A stretch of DNA of 37,611 bases. Origin: Azolla pinnata. Its lineage: Eukaryota > Streptophyta > Polypodiopsida > Salviniales > Salviniaceae. Position 1 is the first letter of the stretch, and each line of letters opens with the position of its first letter. Where the stretch lies: NCBI GenBank assembly GCA_037176905.1, contig JBBBWG010028367.1, positions 4,902 to 42,512 of the forward strand. The letters run 5' to 3'. A model generated the notes under the pieces. It saw only the letters and a program-made list of their open reading frames with translations. It had not been told where the DNA came from and did no database searches. This document shows positions 21,149 to 31,764 of the stretch, piece by piece. The translations under genes and the position numbers were made by a program.

Positions 21149-21517
21149 ATTTTAAACGCCTGCTAAAATTGGAGCTTACAAATGAGCTCGTGGTTTCAAA
21201 AACCAACGCTCGATTAATCGATCGACTCCGATTCAATTAATTGCGAGATCGATTCACATCAGATTTTGGTTAAATTATTAATGCCGAATTAACGCGCTAA
21301 TCAATTCGTTAGGTTCTAAAATCACAGCCTTTTGTTAATCGAATGTAGGAAGGAGATCGATTACAATCAATTAGTGGGAAGCAATCAGGAGTAAAATCAA
21401 TTAACCTTATACTAACGGAATTAATCGGGTGTTAGTTTTTAGTGGAAGATGAGAGTAGCCGTTGACTTGTCATTTCTGCTCTTAGCGGGCGTTAAAAATG
21501 TAATTTACAATTTTCCC
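21106..21517. mobile_element. Non-autonomous TIR DNA transposon (MITE-like), copy A
   Basis: A 412-bp element starting GGGAAAATTACCC and ending AATTTTCCC, bounded on both sides by TTAA. Subterminal blocks ACATTTTAAACGCCTGC (left) and GCGGGCGTTAAAAATGT (right) extend the inverted ends to about 50-60 bp. The interior has ATCAATTAGTGGGAAGC and TACTAACGGAATTAATCGGG, shared with copy B. It has no coding capacity. The superfamily is not settled. Confidence 0.8.
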
Positions 21518-22680
21518 TTAACGATAATCGCCCGTCATCCGTTCTTAATTAAAACATAGCGTGTACGATTAGCGGTCAGACTACTGTACGCATTGCAAGT
21601 ACGATTAAACGAGAACAAGAAGGGAATGAATCGCCCGTCATTCATTCTTAATCAAGCATAGCGTGTACGGATCGGTGTTGACGATGCGGTAGAATCGTAC
21701 GATGAATGAACCGACCACGTGTCCCCGGAAACAGTCGAGATCGGAAGACAAGCGAGAAAGAGTTTGCGGGAGGGGTCAAATGCTGCCCAATGTTGACTAG
21801 AAATGAATCAATACTCCCTTTCGATTAATACGGTAAGTACACTGAAAGTTCCGAAATGGTGGCAGAAGCAGATTGAAGTGGTTTTAGGGTTGAGTGCGCG
21901 TCAGCCCCCGATCACGTTTACTTCCGCGGGGGACGAGTGACAGGAGCAAAGCAGAAGAGTTTCGGAAGCGGCGTTTTTGAAAAGGCCGGGTGGGCGGGTG
22001 TGAAACCACCACATGCGGAGCTTCGTCAAACCTGCTGCGCCTCGATCAACAGATCGGCTTATAAATGTGCACCATTGACGTGTCTGACTCGTGGGAGAGA
22101 GCGTAGATAAGCAGATCGGCTTATCGATAACGACTGCGGTGGTGCTTGTTGTTGTTGTTGACCGGAAGCCAGACTCGGAGTCTGTTCGCACCACTCCGAC
22201 CTGACTACTGATCGTGTCGTTTTAAATGGCCATTTGATGCCCCAAAGGAAATGTTGCCGTGCGTCATCAGACAGAACACAGACTTGTGGTTGACTGAGGA
22301 GGATCAGCTCTGTCTCTTTGACTAACTCATTCGCTTCTTCTAATCCGACAGGGACGATTTCTGGGAGGCTTGTCAAGCAAGTCTGGCTTCTCTTGCGCGA
22401 CGTGGCGTTGCGAAGCAAAGTCTGTGCTCTGCTGCATTCTAACTGCGGCCTTTCGGACTCATCTGGGCTCCGAATCTCGGGCGACTTACGGGGCAAAACA
22501 GCAATGGATCGGTTCTTGTCAAATAAATGATGGGGGCAGGGTATCAGGAGCCGAGGCTTGCCTGGAAAAATATTGCGAACTCACTCCAAGCCAAATCCAA
22601 CCTCTCTGAATTGCAATTCCAAGCCAAAGGAGCAGGATTGAGGACAGTTTCGGACCAGAGGCTCTCTGGGGCACCGATCT
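21518..22680. other. Intergenic DNA with short duplications, no recognised gene
   Basis: AATCGCCCGTCAT...CATAGCGTGTACG occurs twice (21536 and 21629, 93 bp apart), starting 18 bp past transposon copy A. CAGATCGGCTTAT occurs twice at about 22050 and 22111. A 145-codon minus frame (22059-22496) has no known domain and is not called. Confidence 0.4.
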
Positions 22681-23280
22681 TTGCAACCAACTGGATTTCA
22701 CAAACACCAGACTCTAAACCCCATTGAATTTACAAAACATCCGAATCTAAACCCGGAACCCGGAACCCGGAACCCTAACTCAACTCTCATCCAAGACTCC
22801 GAACACGAGGAAGCACAAATTGCGCCCACTTCTGTAACCCGGTCGACTACAAAACTGCAGCGAACTGAATTCGCATTCTCAGACTCCCCAAAGAGCAAAT
22901 TTCGAATTCGATTCTCTAGCGTCGAGCTTGCAACCAGCTGAGTTCACAAACTCTAAAAACAATAAAAACCCTAAAAACCCTGAAAACCCTAAAAACCCAG
23001 AACCGAGATTCCGAATGCAGAAACTGGGCCCATTTCTGGAATTCGATAAAAAATGCGAGAGCGCACGCACCCACTGAACCGCATTCTTCGGACTCTCCGA
23101 AGAAACGATTCTCGGAATCGGATTTCTCCAGCACTGAGCCAGAAACCAACTGAGAATTCACAAACCCTAAAACCCCTAAAACCCTAAAACCCGGATGATT
23201 CTGAAAGGGCACAAATGGGGCCCATGTTTGTAATTTGGGCGAAACTGTGAGCCTCAGAACATAATTTTGATTCCCTAACA
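22681..23280. repeat. Three diverged tandem units (about 247, 212 and 140 bp) with telo-box cores
   Basis: Units start at about 22681, 22928 and 23140. Each has [TG]CAACCAACTGA.TTCACAAA, then AACCCTAAAACCC-type words, then GATTCCGAA and GGGCCCATTTCTG-like blocks. Units 1 and 2 end in GCATTCTCAGACTCTCCGAA and a GCACTGAGC-like close. Identity is low enough that the array is old; unit 3 is incomplete. Confidence 0.7.
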
Positions 23281-23344
23281 AAAAAACATATCATCACTTT
23301 CTTTCGTTCTTTCTTTCTTTCTTTGTTTTTCCTGAGAAGCGGCC

Positions 23345-23488
23345 ATGGCCAATTGGGGTTTGCTTCTCGAGCTCCTCCGACTCGCTGCAGGTTCCATGGA
23401 CATCCTCTCCCGATCCCTCCATCGCCTCCTCATCTCCCTCACCGCCCCCGCCTATCACCCCCCCGCGCGGATTGCCCGCCATAGCTAA
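23345..23488 (+). CDS. Short ORF, 47 codons, unknown (possible first exon)
   Basis: ATG in a GCCATGGCC context follows a pyrimidine-rich leader ((TTTC)n at 23300-23330) and telo-box words, which looks like a plant transcription start. The peptide MANWGLLLELLRLAAGSMDI... is Leu-rich and amphipathic, then turns Pro/Arg-rich. I do not recognise it. It may be a small protein, or the first exon of a longer spliced gene that reaches the hydrophobic ORFs further right; neither is proven. Confidence 0.3.
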   Translation: MANWGLLLELLRLAAGSMDILSRSLHRLLISLTAPAYHPPARIARHS

Positions 23489-25319
23489 AATCCCCAAACG
23501 CCTCGCCTTTCTCCTCTCAAATCTCCCTCTCTTTTGATCCGCGCATCATCTTTCCTGGTTCCCCCGCATCGTCCTCCCCCCCCCCCCTTGCCTTCCCTCT
23601 CCCTCTGAGCGGATCGCGCAGCACCACCGTAGCTAGCGATCGATGCTCAGCCCCCCTCCTTCCTCCCAGGGCTCCATTCGAAGAATCGAAATGAAACTGT
23701 ATGTACATACTGATATCTTTATGTAAAGATTACGTTGAGTTGGAAAGCTTGCTCATTTCTTCATCTGTGTTTCGTGGAGATGGCCTCCAAGCTGTTGTAT
23801 GGTTCTCTTTTACTAACTACTTGTAGCTCAATGCGCTGTTGAAGGATAGAGGAAATTTCGAAGTATTGTAGCGCTGTAACTGGCTTCCATCTACTCTTAA
23901 GAAACATGCTTTATCTGCAACATATTCCTCCATTACTGCATAGAATTCCTCCATTCATTCCATTTTATTGAATGGTGGCTTAAATACAGATAAGGGAACA
24001 AGTTGCATACACATTGGATCAGGTATTGTTGCCGTATGCTTTCAAATTTCCTTTCCTAGACATGGTAGAATTTGTGTTGTCTGCTGTATATGCTGCCACG
24101 AACTACCCGCTAGAGTCGAGGTTTTGTATATGGATAAAATTCAAACTTGAAATACATACAAGAAACAGTATGCGATAAAAATGATATCACGGCTGTATAT
24201 TGTCTTTTTCCTCTTCTCTTTGCCTGGCTGTGTATCTGATATCGGCTATATATGTTGGCGAAGGAGGTATCACAACGGTATACTATCCTTCCTTCTTCTG
24301 TAGGCATGCCTACGTATGTGTTTATCTGCAATATGTACTGCGGTATTTATATGTTCAGGCTACCACCATGCAACCTCAAAATTTTTCTGAAAACTTGAAG
24401 TTTGAGTGAAAAACTGGAAATTTATGGATTTATCGTTTCTCTGTACACGCCCTTTATTTGTTCTATATCCATGGAATTCAAGATGCTTCTTTTGTCACTT
24501 CAAATTTTGTTGAGATAACAAGAAACAAACATGCATATTTCTTGCGGAAATACAACTATTTGCTCTTTTGTAAGTGTCGTGAACCTGGATTTCCAGCTAT
24601 AGATGCTTATATTACAAGTAGTACAAAAATTTGAGGAAAACTAAAGATACCTGGAGTCAGGTTTGTCTCACTTGCAAGTATCAGAACTGTATACATCGTT
24701 TCTGATTTTGATCTGCAGATGTAAGTGCTTCGTTTGCAACAAGTAGTACAAATTTGGCTCACGATCAGAAATCGTCACATGGATATGTCATAGCTGTATT
24801 TCACTCTGTTTCTAATTTGTTATTCTTTTGAAGGCAGTTCTTAATTGTTTTATTCTAATACTTGCCATATTCTGTGGTTCCATTCAAGCTGTCTATGGTT
24901 TTTAGTACCGGTGCACAAGGTCAAAATGTTGTCCAAAACAAGAAGAAATGGGGACATTGTTTTATTTGAACAGATTCATGAAGATATCATAAAGATGTAA
25001 ACTTTGGGGTGAGAATTACAAGATAATCTACGATATGGAGTATTGTTTGAAATGTTTTCGTAATTGATTATCGTCTTACTACTACCTCAATTTGACCACT
25101 TCGAAATGAGAGAAATATATGCAGATTTTAAGTAGGTACTATAACTTTGTTCAAATTTTATTGGAAACAAGGAATGTCGTTGCATGCTTTCATATTCCAA
25201 TCTAAATAGAGGTATAACAAATTGTCTACCCGTCTGAGATATTATAGTTTGAAACATTTTCATTGTTTTTCTTTGTTTTTTCAATGAGTTCACGATTTTC
25301 ATACTACATGCAATGTTAG
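23489..25319. other. No gene recognised; possible intronic or intergenic DNA
   Basis: Starts GC-rich with a C10-type run near 23578, then becomes AT-rich. Pyrimidine-rich tracts followed by AG and a few GT donors give exon-like segments, but no conserved protein. Nothing firm can be assigned. Confidence 0.35.
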
Positions 25320-25643
25320 ACCTCGGAAACAAGAAAATCAATTAAAAGCATGCAACATATGCCAGATGTGATTGTATCAGGGTTGTGTATTATGCTTGAA
25401 ATTGCTTCATCATTTATCAAATCTCTCTTACATGGAGTGAAAATGTTAGTAAAAGCGCAAACCAAGAAAGCGCCGAGTAGAATAGAGGAACATGGACGAT
25501 TTTTCAACGTGTACAAGTGGTGTAGGTATTCGTATTTAACACATTTTCTCTGCTTGTTTTCTCCTGCTTTTGAGATTTCGAAGAATGGGATTAACATGCT
25601 TTCGAAGAAGACAACCCCCTACAGGCTCTTTAAAAAATGGTAA
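25320..25643 (+). other. Possible exons of an unrecognised gene
   Basis: An open stretch from 25320 encodes MQHMPDVIVSGLCIMLEIAS and a Lys/Arg-rich tail, with a donor-like AG|GTATTC near 25524. A second candidate exon follows a good pyrimidine tract (acceptor GAG at about 25577) and ends AAATG|GTAATC at about 25641. Composition is protein-like. No family is recognised and splicing is unproven. Confidence 0.25.
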
Positions 25644-26161
25644 TCATTTACTATTTCTGTTGCCCTATTTTTCTAAATTCTCTATTACATTACAGAACAA
25701 GACTCTTTCTTGGGAGGTAATGTCTCGATTCCTTACCAGAATCCCCCCAGAATCCCCTCACAATCCCAATTGATCCACATGCTACACACTATCATCAATT
25801 GCTTATCGATCATGCTAAAAAGCATTTTCTAAGGTATCCACTTTAAGGGCTCTGAAGAGTCTTGACTGATTTCCAAAATAATTATATGCCAAGATCTGCT
25901 TGAACTTTGTGAAGCTGATTATCTTATCTTGTTATCCAAGTGATCATAAAATTTCTTTTATGGTTACTCCTAACTTGATTTACTTCTACATGTAACTTAT
26001 TTTCACAGGTTTAGCATTGATAGCACTCAATTCACTTCCCTGATTGTTATTGTTCTCGCAGCAAAAAAACTTACTCATGTCTTTGTTACTCGGAAATAGT
26101 TTTCCTAAAGACGTGGGGCAATGATGACTGAATGTTTGGGGTCTCAAAATCATGATAGTAG

Positions 26162-26635
26162 ATCTATATAAAGAAGTTAATAAAAACAAAATTTTGGGCC
26201 CTTGTTGCTTCTCTAGTTCTAAGATCTACTCTTCCAAATCGGTGGAGCCCACAATTATGGTCTCTATTTTTTGGATGCCGTTGGGTCGATATAACGATCC
26301 TTGATGCAATCAAACAAACTACCACCAACGTGTTGCTATATTTACTTAAAAAGCCGACACTTTTGGGCCTCGTTGCCTCTCTGATATTCACGACAATAGG
26401 CTTACTTTCTCCGTTCTACACACCATTAATAGGATTCTTGGCTCTTCAGATTAGTGGCACCATCCTAGATGAAAGAGGACAATTTGCCCCCAATGCATTG
26501 CACTCGTGGCAGTTTGACTTAGGTGTATGTTGTGGTTTGTCACTAATCCAATATTTATTATTAGGCTTCTTGGTAGACTTAGTCAGCATTGCCATAATGT
26601 TTTGCTGTTGTATTATAGACTACGATTCATCGTGA
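26162..26635 (+). CDS. Unrecognised hydrophobic ORF, likely exon or gene remnant
   Basis: Open for about 157 codons without a convincing ATG start, so it is either an exon or a decayed gene. It encodes two or three membrane-type segments (LLGLVASLIFTTIGLLSPFY, YTPLIGFLALQI and LIQYLLLGFLVDLVSIAIMF) joined by a polar loop, ILDERGQFAPNALHSWQFD. ALVASLVL near its start echoes GLVASLIF further on, hinting at an internal repeat. I do not recognise the family. Confidence 0.35.
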   Translation: MYIKKLIKTKFWALVASLVLRSTLPNRWSPQLWSLFFGCRWVDITILDAIKQTTTNVLLYLLKKPTLLGLVASLIFTTIGLLSPFYTPLIGFLALQISGTILDERGQFAPNALHSWQFDLGVCCGLSLIQYLLLGFLVDLVSIAIMFCCCIIDYDSS

Positions 26636-26772
26636 GTTGATTGATCGCAGTTGTGGGATAAGCAACCAGTACCTAATACATTGCATTCACGGTAATCTAA
26701 CCATAATGCCATAATGTTTTGCTGTTGTATTATAGCCTACGATTCATTGTGAGTTGATTGATCTCAGTTGTG
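26592..26772. repeat. 65-bp direct repeat, two copies 115 bp apart
   Basis: GCCATAATGTTTTGCTGTTG...GAGTTGATTGAT and the following CAGTTGTGG occur at 26592-26656 and 26707-26772 with only a few differences. The first copy spans the 3' end of the hydrophobic ORF, including its stop codon. From 26773 to 27448 nothing else is recognised. Confidence 0.8.
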
Positions 26773-27448
26773 GCTTTATCTAACGATATCTTTGGTTAGA
26801 ACACCCTCAATCAAAACATCATTACAAAAGTCAAAGAATAAATATAAATTCACAAAACGCGCCCAAAGGAAACTTCCGAGTTGGTAGAGGCGAATTGCCT
26901 GATTACAAAATGAGGTATTGTGAATTGCCCAATTTCAACCGATACGACGAAGGCATCACATGATATTCGAATGACATGCTGCTGAAGGCTTGTTTTACTT
27001 CATAGTGTGGGCTTGATTCAAAGCTCTTCAATTTTGTCGACACTATGGCGATGGTGTGGGCTTGTGTGTAATGCTACTAATTAGTTGAGTCTTGGAGAAG
27101 CTGATTGTGTCATCCACTTTATGTTTGATTTTGAACACTTAATGACAACTGAGTAGTTTCTTCCATATCACACGCAATTGAAGCTACATTGTGCTCTTAC
27201 AAGAACATGGAAATCCAAAGAAGGTCCCCCTGCAATTCAAGCTGGTATGATCACGAGACTCTCTTCAAAGAAAGAGAATTAAGAAGTTGTTACACTAAAA
27301 GACTTACTCCTTATACTTTGTGTTTGTATGTTAATAACATGAACCATATTCTTGTCCGCGGAAAAACAGATTTGGCGCATTTTAATGAGACAAAACATGA
27401 ACACATTTATGATCATATCGTTTTGATTTTTTTTGTTTTTGTTTTTTG

Positions 27449-27784
27449 GGGAAAATTACCAAAAAAGCCTAAAACATTTATAAATTACATTTTAACACCT
27501 ACCAAAACTAGAATTTACAAATTAACGCCTAACTGTAAGTGGTCAATTAATTCATCGACACCAAATCAATCAATCGTAAAATTAAATAATCGATTAGCAC
27601 TCAATCAATTGATTAACACCAAACTCATGCATTAATAGATTAATTAGACTCTAAAAGCTACTGACTTTTGTTAATGGAATTTCGGAAGGAAATTGATTAT
27701 GATCAATTAGTGGGAAGCGATTCGAAATAAAATCAATCAATGTTATACTAACGGAAATAATTACTGGGTGTTTAATTTTTAGGC
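27449..27784. mobile_element. Same TIR DNA transposon family, copy B (right end missing)
   Basis: Begins GGGAAAATTACCAAAAAAGC, followed by AAATTACATTTTAACACCTA. It matches copy A through the interior (ATCAATTAGTGGGAAGC, ACTAACGGAAATAATTAC) until about 27784, where about 95 bp corresponding to the right end are absent. Confidence 0.75.
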
Positions 27785-28117
27785 CATCGAGAGCAGGATG
27801 GATGGATCGGTCTCTCAATCTCCAGCCCTCGTGATGCTGTGTGCCAGATGCCAGACAAGCGAGCCGAAAACGAGGCCGAACAGAAAGATGCTCCGATTAG
27901 GACACGGAGCATTGAATATGATCGGGAGGGGCAGGCGACGAGGGTCTGGGAAGTGTTTTCTGTGTGGATGGCGGTTTGAACGTTGAAGCTCCGTCAGTTC
28001 GTCTCTGCTCTGGAGACTTTGGATGTACAACTGGGGGAGAAAAAGGCGCTCTCCTCGTCTGATCGATAAGACCTTTTTTGTCTTAGGAGCATGGATTAAA
28101 AAACATACTGCTACTAT

Positions 28118-28148
<31 letters not shown>

Positions 28149-28362
28149 GCGACTTCGTACACAAATCGTTGGCGAGCATAGTGTTGTGTGCCATGGTGAA
28201 CTTAATATCACATGGGTTGGGGTCGATACGGGCTAGACAAAAGAGGCGTGGAGCGGATCAAGTGCGAAACCGCAAGGTAATGGCCGGTCAAATAGAAGAG
28301 CAAAGAGAACAGGGGAATATTACCAGCGCTTCGATCTCTGTCTGTGTGTGTGTATATATATA
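27785..28362. other. Spacer between two transposon copies; (ACT)n repeat
   Basis: Contains a trinucleotide ACT run at about 28109-28148 and a GT/TA run (28341-28362) that abuts copy C. Short frames on both strands have no recognised domain. Confidence 0.5.
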
Positions 28363-28845
28363 GGGAAAATTACCAAAAAAATGCATGACAAATCTTTGGA
28401 TTACGTTTTGATGCCTGCTGAAATTAATGCCTAGCTTTATCTTTCGCTACAAATTAATGCCCAGTTAATTGATCGAGGCCAAATTAATGTAGATTCTAAA
28501 ACGGGTACCTTCTGTTGATTGAATACCGTAACGGAGGTCGATTCATAACTGGTGGTACAAATCAGGAAAACGATTCGTAAATCGTAGTACGAAAGCTTAA
28601 GAATCTACGAGTATGAGATGAGATAGACGGGAGCGATTGGTAATGGAAGGAAGGAAAGAAGGATAGAATCGAAGCGATTAAGAAGTAGCGGTCGTAAGGG
28701 AATGGATAAAAATCAATCAGCGGGAATTAATTGGGTGTAAATTTTCTGTGAGAGTAAAACTCGGCGTAACTATGTACTTTCTAATCTTATCAGGCGTTAA
28801 AATGTAACTAATACATTTGTTAGGCGTTTTTTGGTAATTTTTCCC
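28363..28845. mobile_element. Same TIR DNA transposon family, copy C (both ends present)
   Basis: A 483-bp element. Left end GGGAAAATTACCAAAAAAAT; right end, reverse-complemented, GGGAAAAATTACCAAAAAAC then GCCTAACAAATGTATTAGTT. The right end continues with ACATTTTAACGCC, which copy B carries at its left end, so the ancestral inverted repeats were about 60 bp. Flanking 9-mers are ATATATATA and ATACATATA (8 of 9 identical), which fits a Mutator-like 9-bp target duplication, although the sequence is low-complexity. It has no coding capacity. Confidence 0.8.
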
Positions 28846-29948
28846 ATACATATATCATAGAGCTTATATCAAACGATACGACAAGCGCATCCAAATATTA
28901 AGAAGCTATCGATGATCAGTAATACTCGTGGATTGCTATGATTAAGCACCTTTAATCCACTCTATTCTCCTTGATCTTTTTATTTTTATTTTTCTTCTTC
29001 TTCTTCTTCTGGTTTGCTGTTAAAAAGCCTTCTACTCTCCCTGACGAAGATGCAACAGTGGAATACACGGGGTAGAAATCGGTCGACATGCTCGTCCAGA
29101 TCTGGGTTTGCAAATCGAGCCCAAAAACACACAAGGGCCAAAAGTCACACGACTCGCACTTGCGACGGCATCTGTCGATTTTGTCAGTCTATGTGTGGCT
29201 ATACTGGCTACCTATGGACGAATCGAGCCATATCCGCACGAGAACACAGGAAAGCATGATCACGAAGCAGAGAGAGAGAGAGGGGCAAATGATGGCTCGA
29301 AACTGGATCAACCGTACATGCAAGATCGCGATGATGATGATGACGGTGATGATGATGGTCCTGCTTCAGTGGAGGATCATCGAACCCGGGCGGAGAGGAC
29401 CTCATCATGGCAATCGGGATGCTTCTTCGGATATAGTTCGTGCGCCCTCAGAAAGAGGCTTAAAGCAGAGTCAGAGTTGGATAGTCGGAGTCAGATACGA
29501 TCGGAGTCCATTTCAGTTCAAGTTCAAGTTCAAGTTCAAGTTCAGATTGAGCATCAGGAGCCCAGAAAAACACCTGCAAAACATTTGTCTTGCTCTTCTT
29601 CTTCTTCTTCTTCTTCTTCTTCTTCTTCTACAAAAAAAGAAGAAGAAAAAAAATAGATCCGTTGAATGATTCGAATTTGTTTTTGTTTTTCTTACTTTTG
29701 AATCGAGGAGTGTTTTTTTGTTTTTTCTTGTGTTTTTTTAAATTTTGTTTTTTTTTTGTTTTTGCCTTTCCTGTAATAATTAGTTTTTATTTTTATATCT
29801 GTTTAAGCCTTCCTTTTTTTAATAAAATAAAATAAATTTAGAAAACAATAAAAAAAATGCAGGCGAAGTACTCTGCCAAAAAGCAAAAAAGCAAAAAAAA
29901 CAAAAAAAGGGGAGCAGAAAAAAAAGAGGGGAAATTAATCAGCTAAAC
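28846..29948. repeat. Microsatellite-rich spacer, no gene
   Basis: Holds (CTT)n at about 28994-29010, (GAT)n at 29331-29360, (CAAGTT)n at 29517-29543, (TTC)n at 29593-29630 and T-rich/A-rich tracts up to 29930. The 182- and 193-codon frames spanning 29088-29669 run through these repeats and show no conserved domain. Confidence 0.6.
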
Positions 29949-30114
29949 CTAACCATGGTTAGTCTAAACCCTAACAATGACCATAATACCCCCAACCATG
30001 GTTAGAGTCCAAACCCACGATACCCTTAACCATGGTTAGCTCATTCCTTCTTTTGTGTTTTTTGGTTTCTCTCCAGAATCAGATGCTTCATTGGTCAGAG
30101 CTCTGATTCTTGGA

Positions 30115-30154
<40 letters not shown>

Positions 30155-30613
30155 CATGTCTGACCTAGCACAGTTCGCCGCGAACAATTCTGTATAGATA
30201 TAACCACCCTCAACAGGGTGAATTGAATCGTGACGTGATCATCGATTGCGTGCATGCATAACCTATATATAGCCGTGGGATTAGCCCCGACAGCAACAAC
30301 AGCAACAACATCATAAAGCTACGATGCTCTGCCGAACTTAGCCAAAGTGACAGTGGCGGATAACTCGCGAAGGCAGAAGAAGCCGGTGTTAATCATATTG
30401 GTTAGTTGAAAAATGGCAACTAATCAGGTGAGTTGAAACTGGAAGATGATTGATGCCTTTGCCCTGATCAGATCAGTGTAAAGTCAAAACCCCAACCATC
30501 ATCCTAACGAATCGTTTCTAACCATGGTCAGGTTAGCCTAAACCAGGGTTAGAAAGGAAGAGATGGTTGGGTTTGACCTAACCATGGTTGGGTTTGACCT
30601 AACCATGGTTAGG
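29949..30613. repeat. Cluster of AACCATGGTT palindromes
   Basis: Perfect AACCATGGTT cores lie at 29951, 29994, 30028, 30580 and 30601, with a variant at 30520. Several extend to longer palindromes: CTAACCATGGTTAG (29949-29962) and CCTAACCATGGTTAGG (30598-30613). The right group sits in a 21-bp tandem unit (ATGGTTGGGTTTGACCTAACC from 30563). Between the groups are a (GAT)n run (30116-30153) and a TATATATAG near 30262. Confidence 0.75.
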
Positions 30614-31764
30614 CTTCCCCAATTCATCTCTGTTTTCCCTCCGTTTCTGTCCTCCGTCTTCTTCTTCTTCTTCTTCTTCTTCTTCGAGCTCTTTTCTCCC
30701 CTGTTCTTCTTCTCCTCCTTCATCATCATTCCCTCCACAGCCTGTGCCTCCACTCAGTATAAAGAAAGAAGCTTTTCTGGGGTTCTACTTTCGTAGGGTG
30801 GAAGAAATCTTTGCTTTTCTTCTTTCACGGTCTCTTTCCTGCTTCTGCTTCTGCTTCTGCTTCTGCTCCTCCTTCTTCTTCTTCTTCTTCTTCTTCTTCT
30901 TTTGTTTGTAAGGGAGAACCATCTCTGCAAGGAAGACAAGCATATAAGAGTTGGGAGGAGGAGGAGGAAGAAGGAGGAAGGAGGAAGAAGAAGCAGATCA
31001 AGAGGAGGAGGAAGAAGAAAGGAGCAGTGAAAAGGAAGACATTGACAACATACTTATTGCTGCCGCAATGGTGGCGCTCAGATAGAAGAGGAGGAAGAGG
31101 TAAAGGCAGCATATTCTTCTCTCCCGTCGGAGCAAAAGAGAAGCTTATACAGGTAACAAAGAGTGAACGTTTTAAACGGGTTGTATGCAGAGAGAAGAGA
31201 GGAAGTATTTGCGGGGAGGGGGCACAGAAAACAAGGGAAGGTAGATGCTAGAATGAAGTAGAATAGAAGATAGAAATGAAGTAGAGCAGAGGATAGAAGA
31301 GGAGACAGATCATAGATTTGTAGGAAACAGATGAAAGAAATGGACTGAAACAGGGCATAAGTATACTGTTAGCAACAGATCACACACCTTTAGGGGGGGT
31401 GGATATGGAGGAAGAATTCTTTCCAAATTTGTTGTAGCCATTGCTCCTGGAATCAAGTGCATATTGTTCTCAAGAAGAAAAAGAAAACACCCAAAATCAC
31501 AGTTTGTCTACAGATATGTTTTCTCTGTCATTCTTCCTCGATTCGCTGTGTGTCTTACTTGCATACATTGCTTGGTTTTCTTCGCATGTCAGTCTAGCTT
31601 AGCACTATAACTGCATAGCTCCTCTCTCAGGGGCTTTTTCTGATGATCAACTAACTGTCTGTTCTTAGCAAACGCGCAGATGATTAGGTCTGCTAACGTA
31701 GTGAACCCTAAACAAACTGTTGATCTTCTCTTGGGACATGCTACCTGGACACGGATGGAGTCAT
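30614..31764 (+). promoter_or_regulatory. Probable promoter/5' region of the MCTP gene
   Basis: CTT runs at 30658-30685 and 30868-30902, (CTTCTG)n at 30838-30866, then AG-rich DNA (30950-31060). TATAAAG at 30758-30764 is a TATA-box candidate, and CAG|GTAACA at about 31150 could be a donor for a 5' UTR intron. Nothing coding is recognised. The assignment rests only on position upstream of 32456. Confidence 0.3.

Noticed and set aside
29088-29669. 193-codon frame spanning GAT, CAAGTT and TTC repeats
   Set aside because: More than a third is microsatellite translation and the rest has no recognisable domain.
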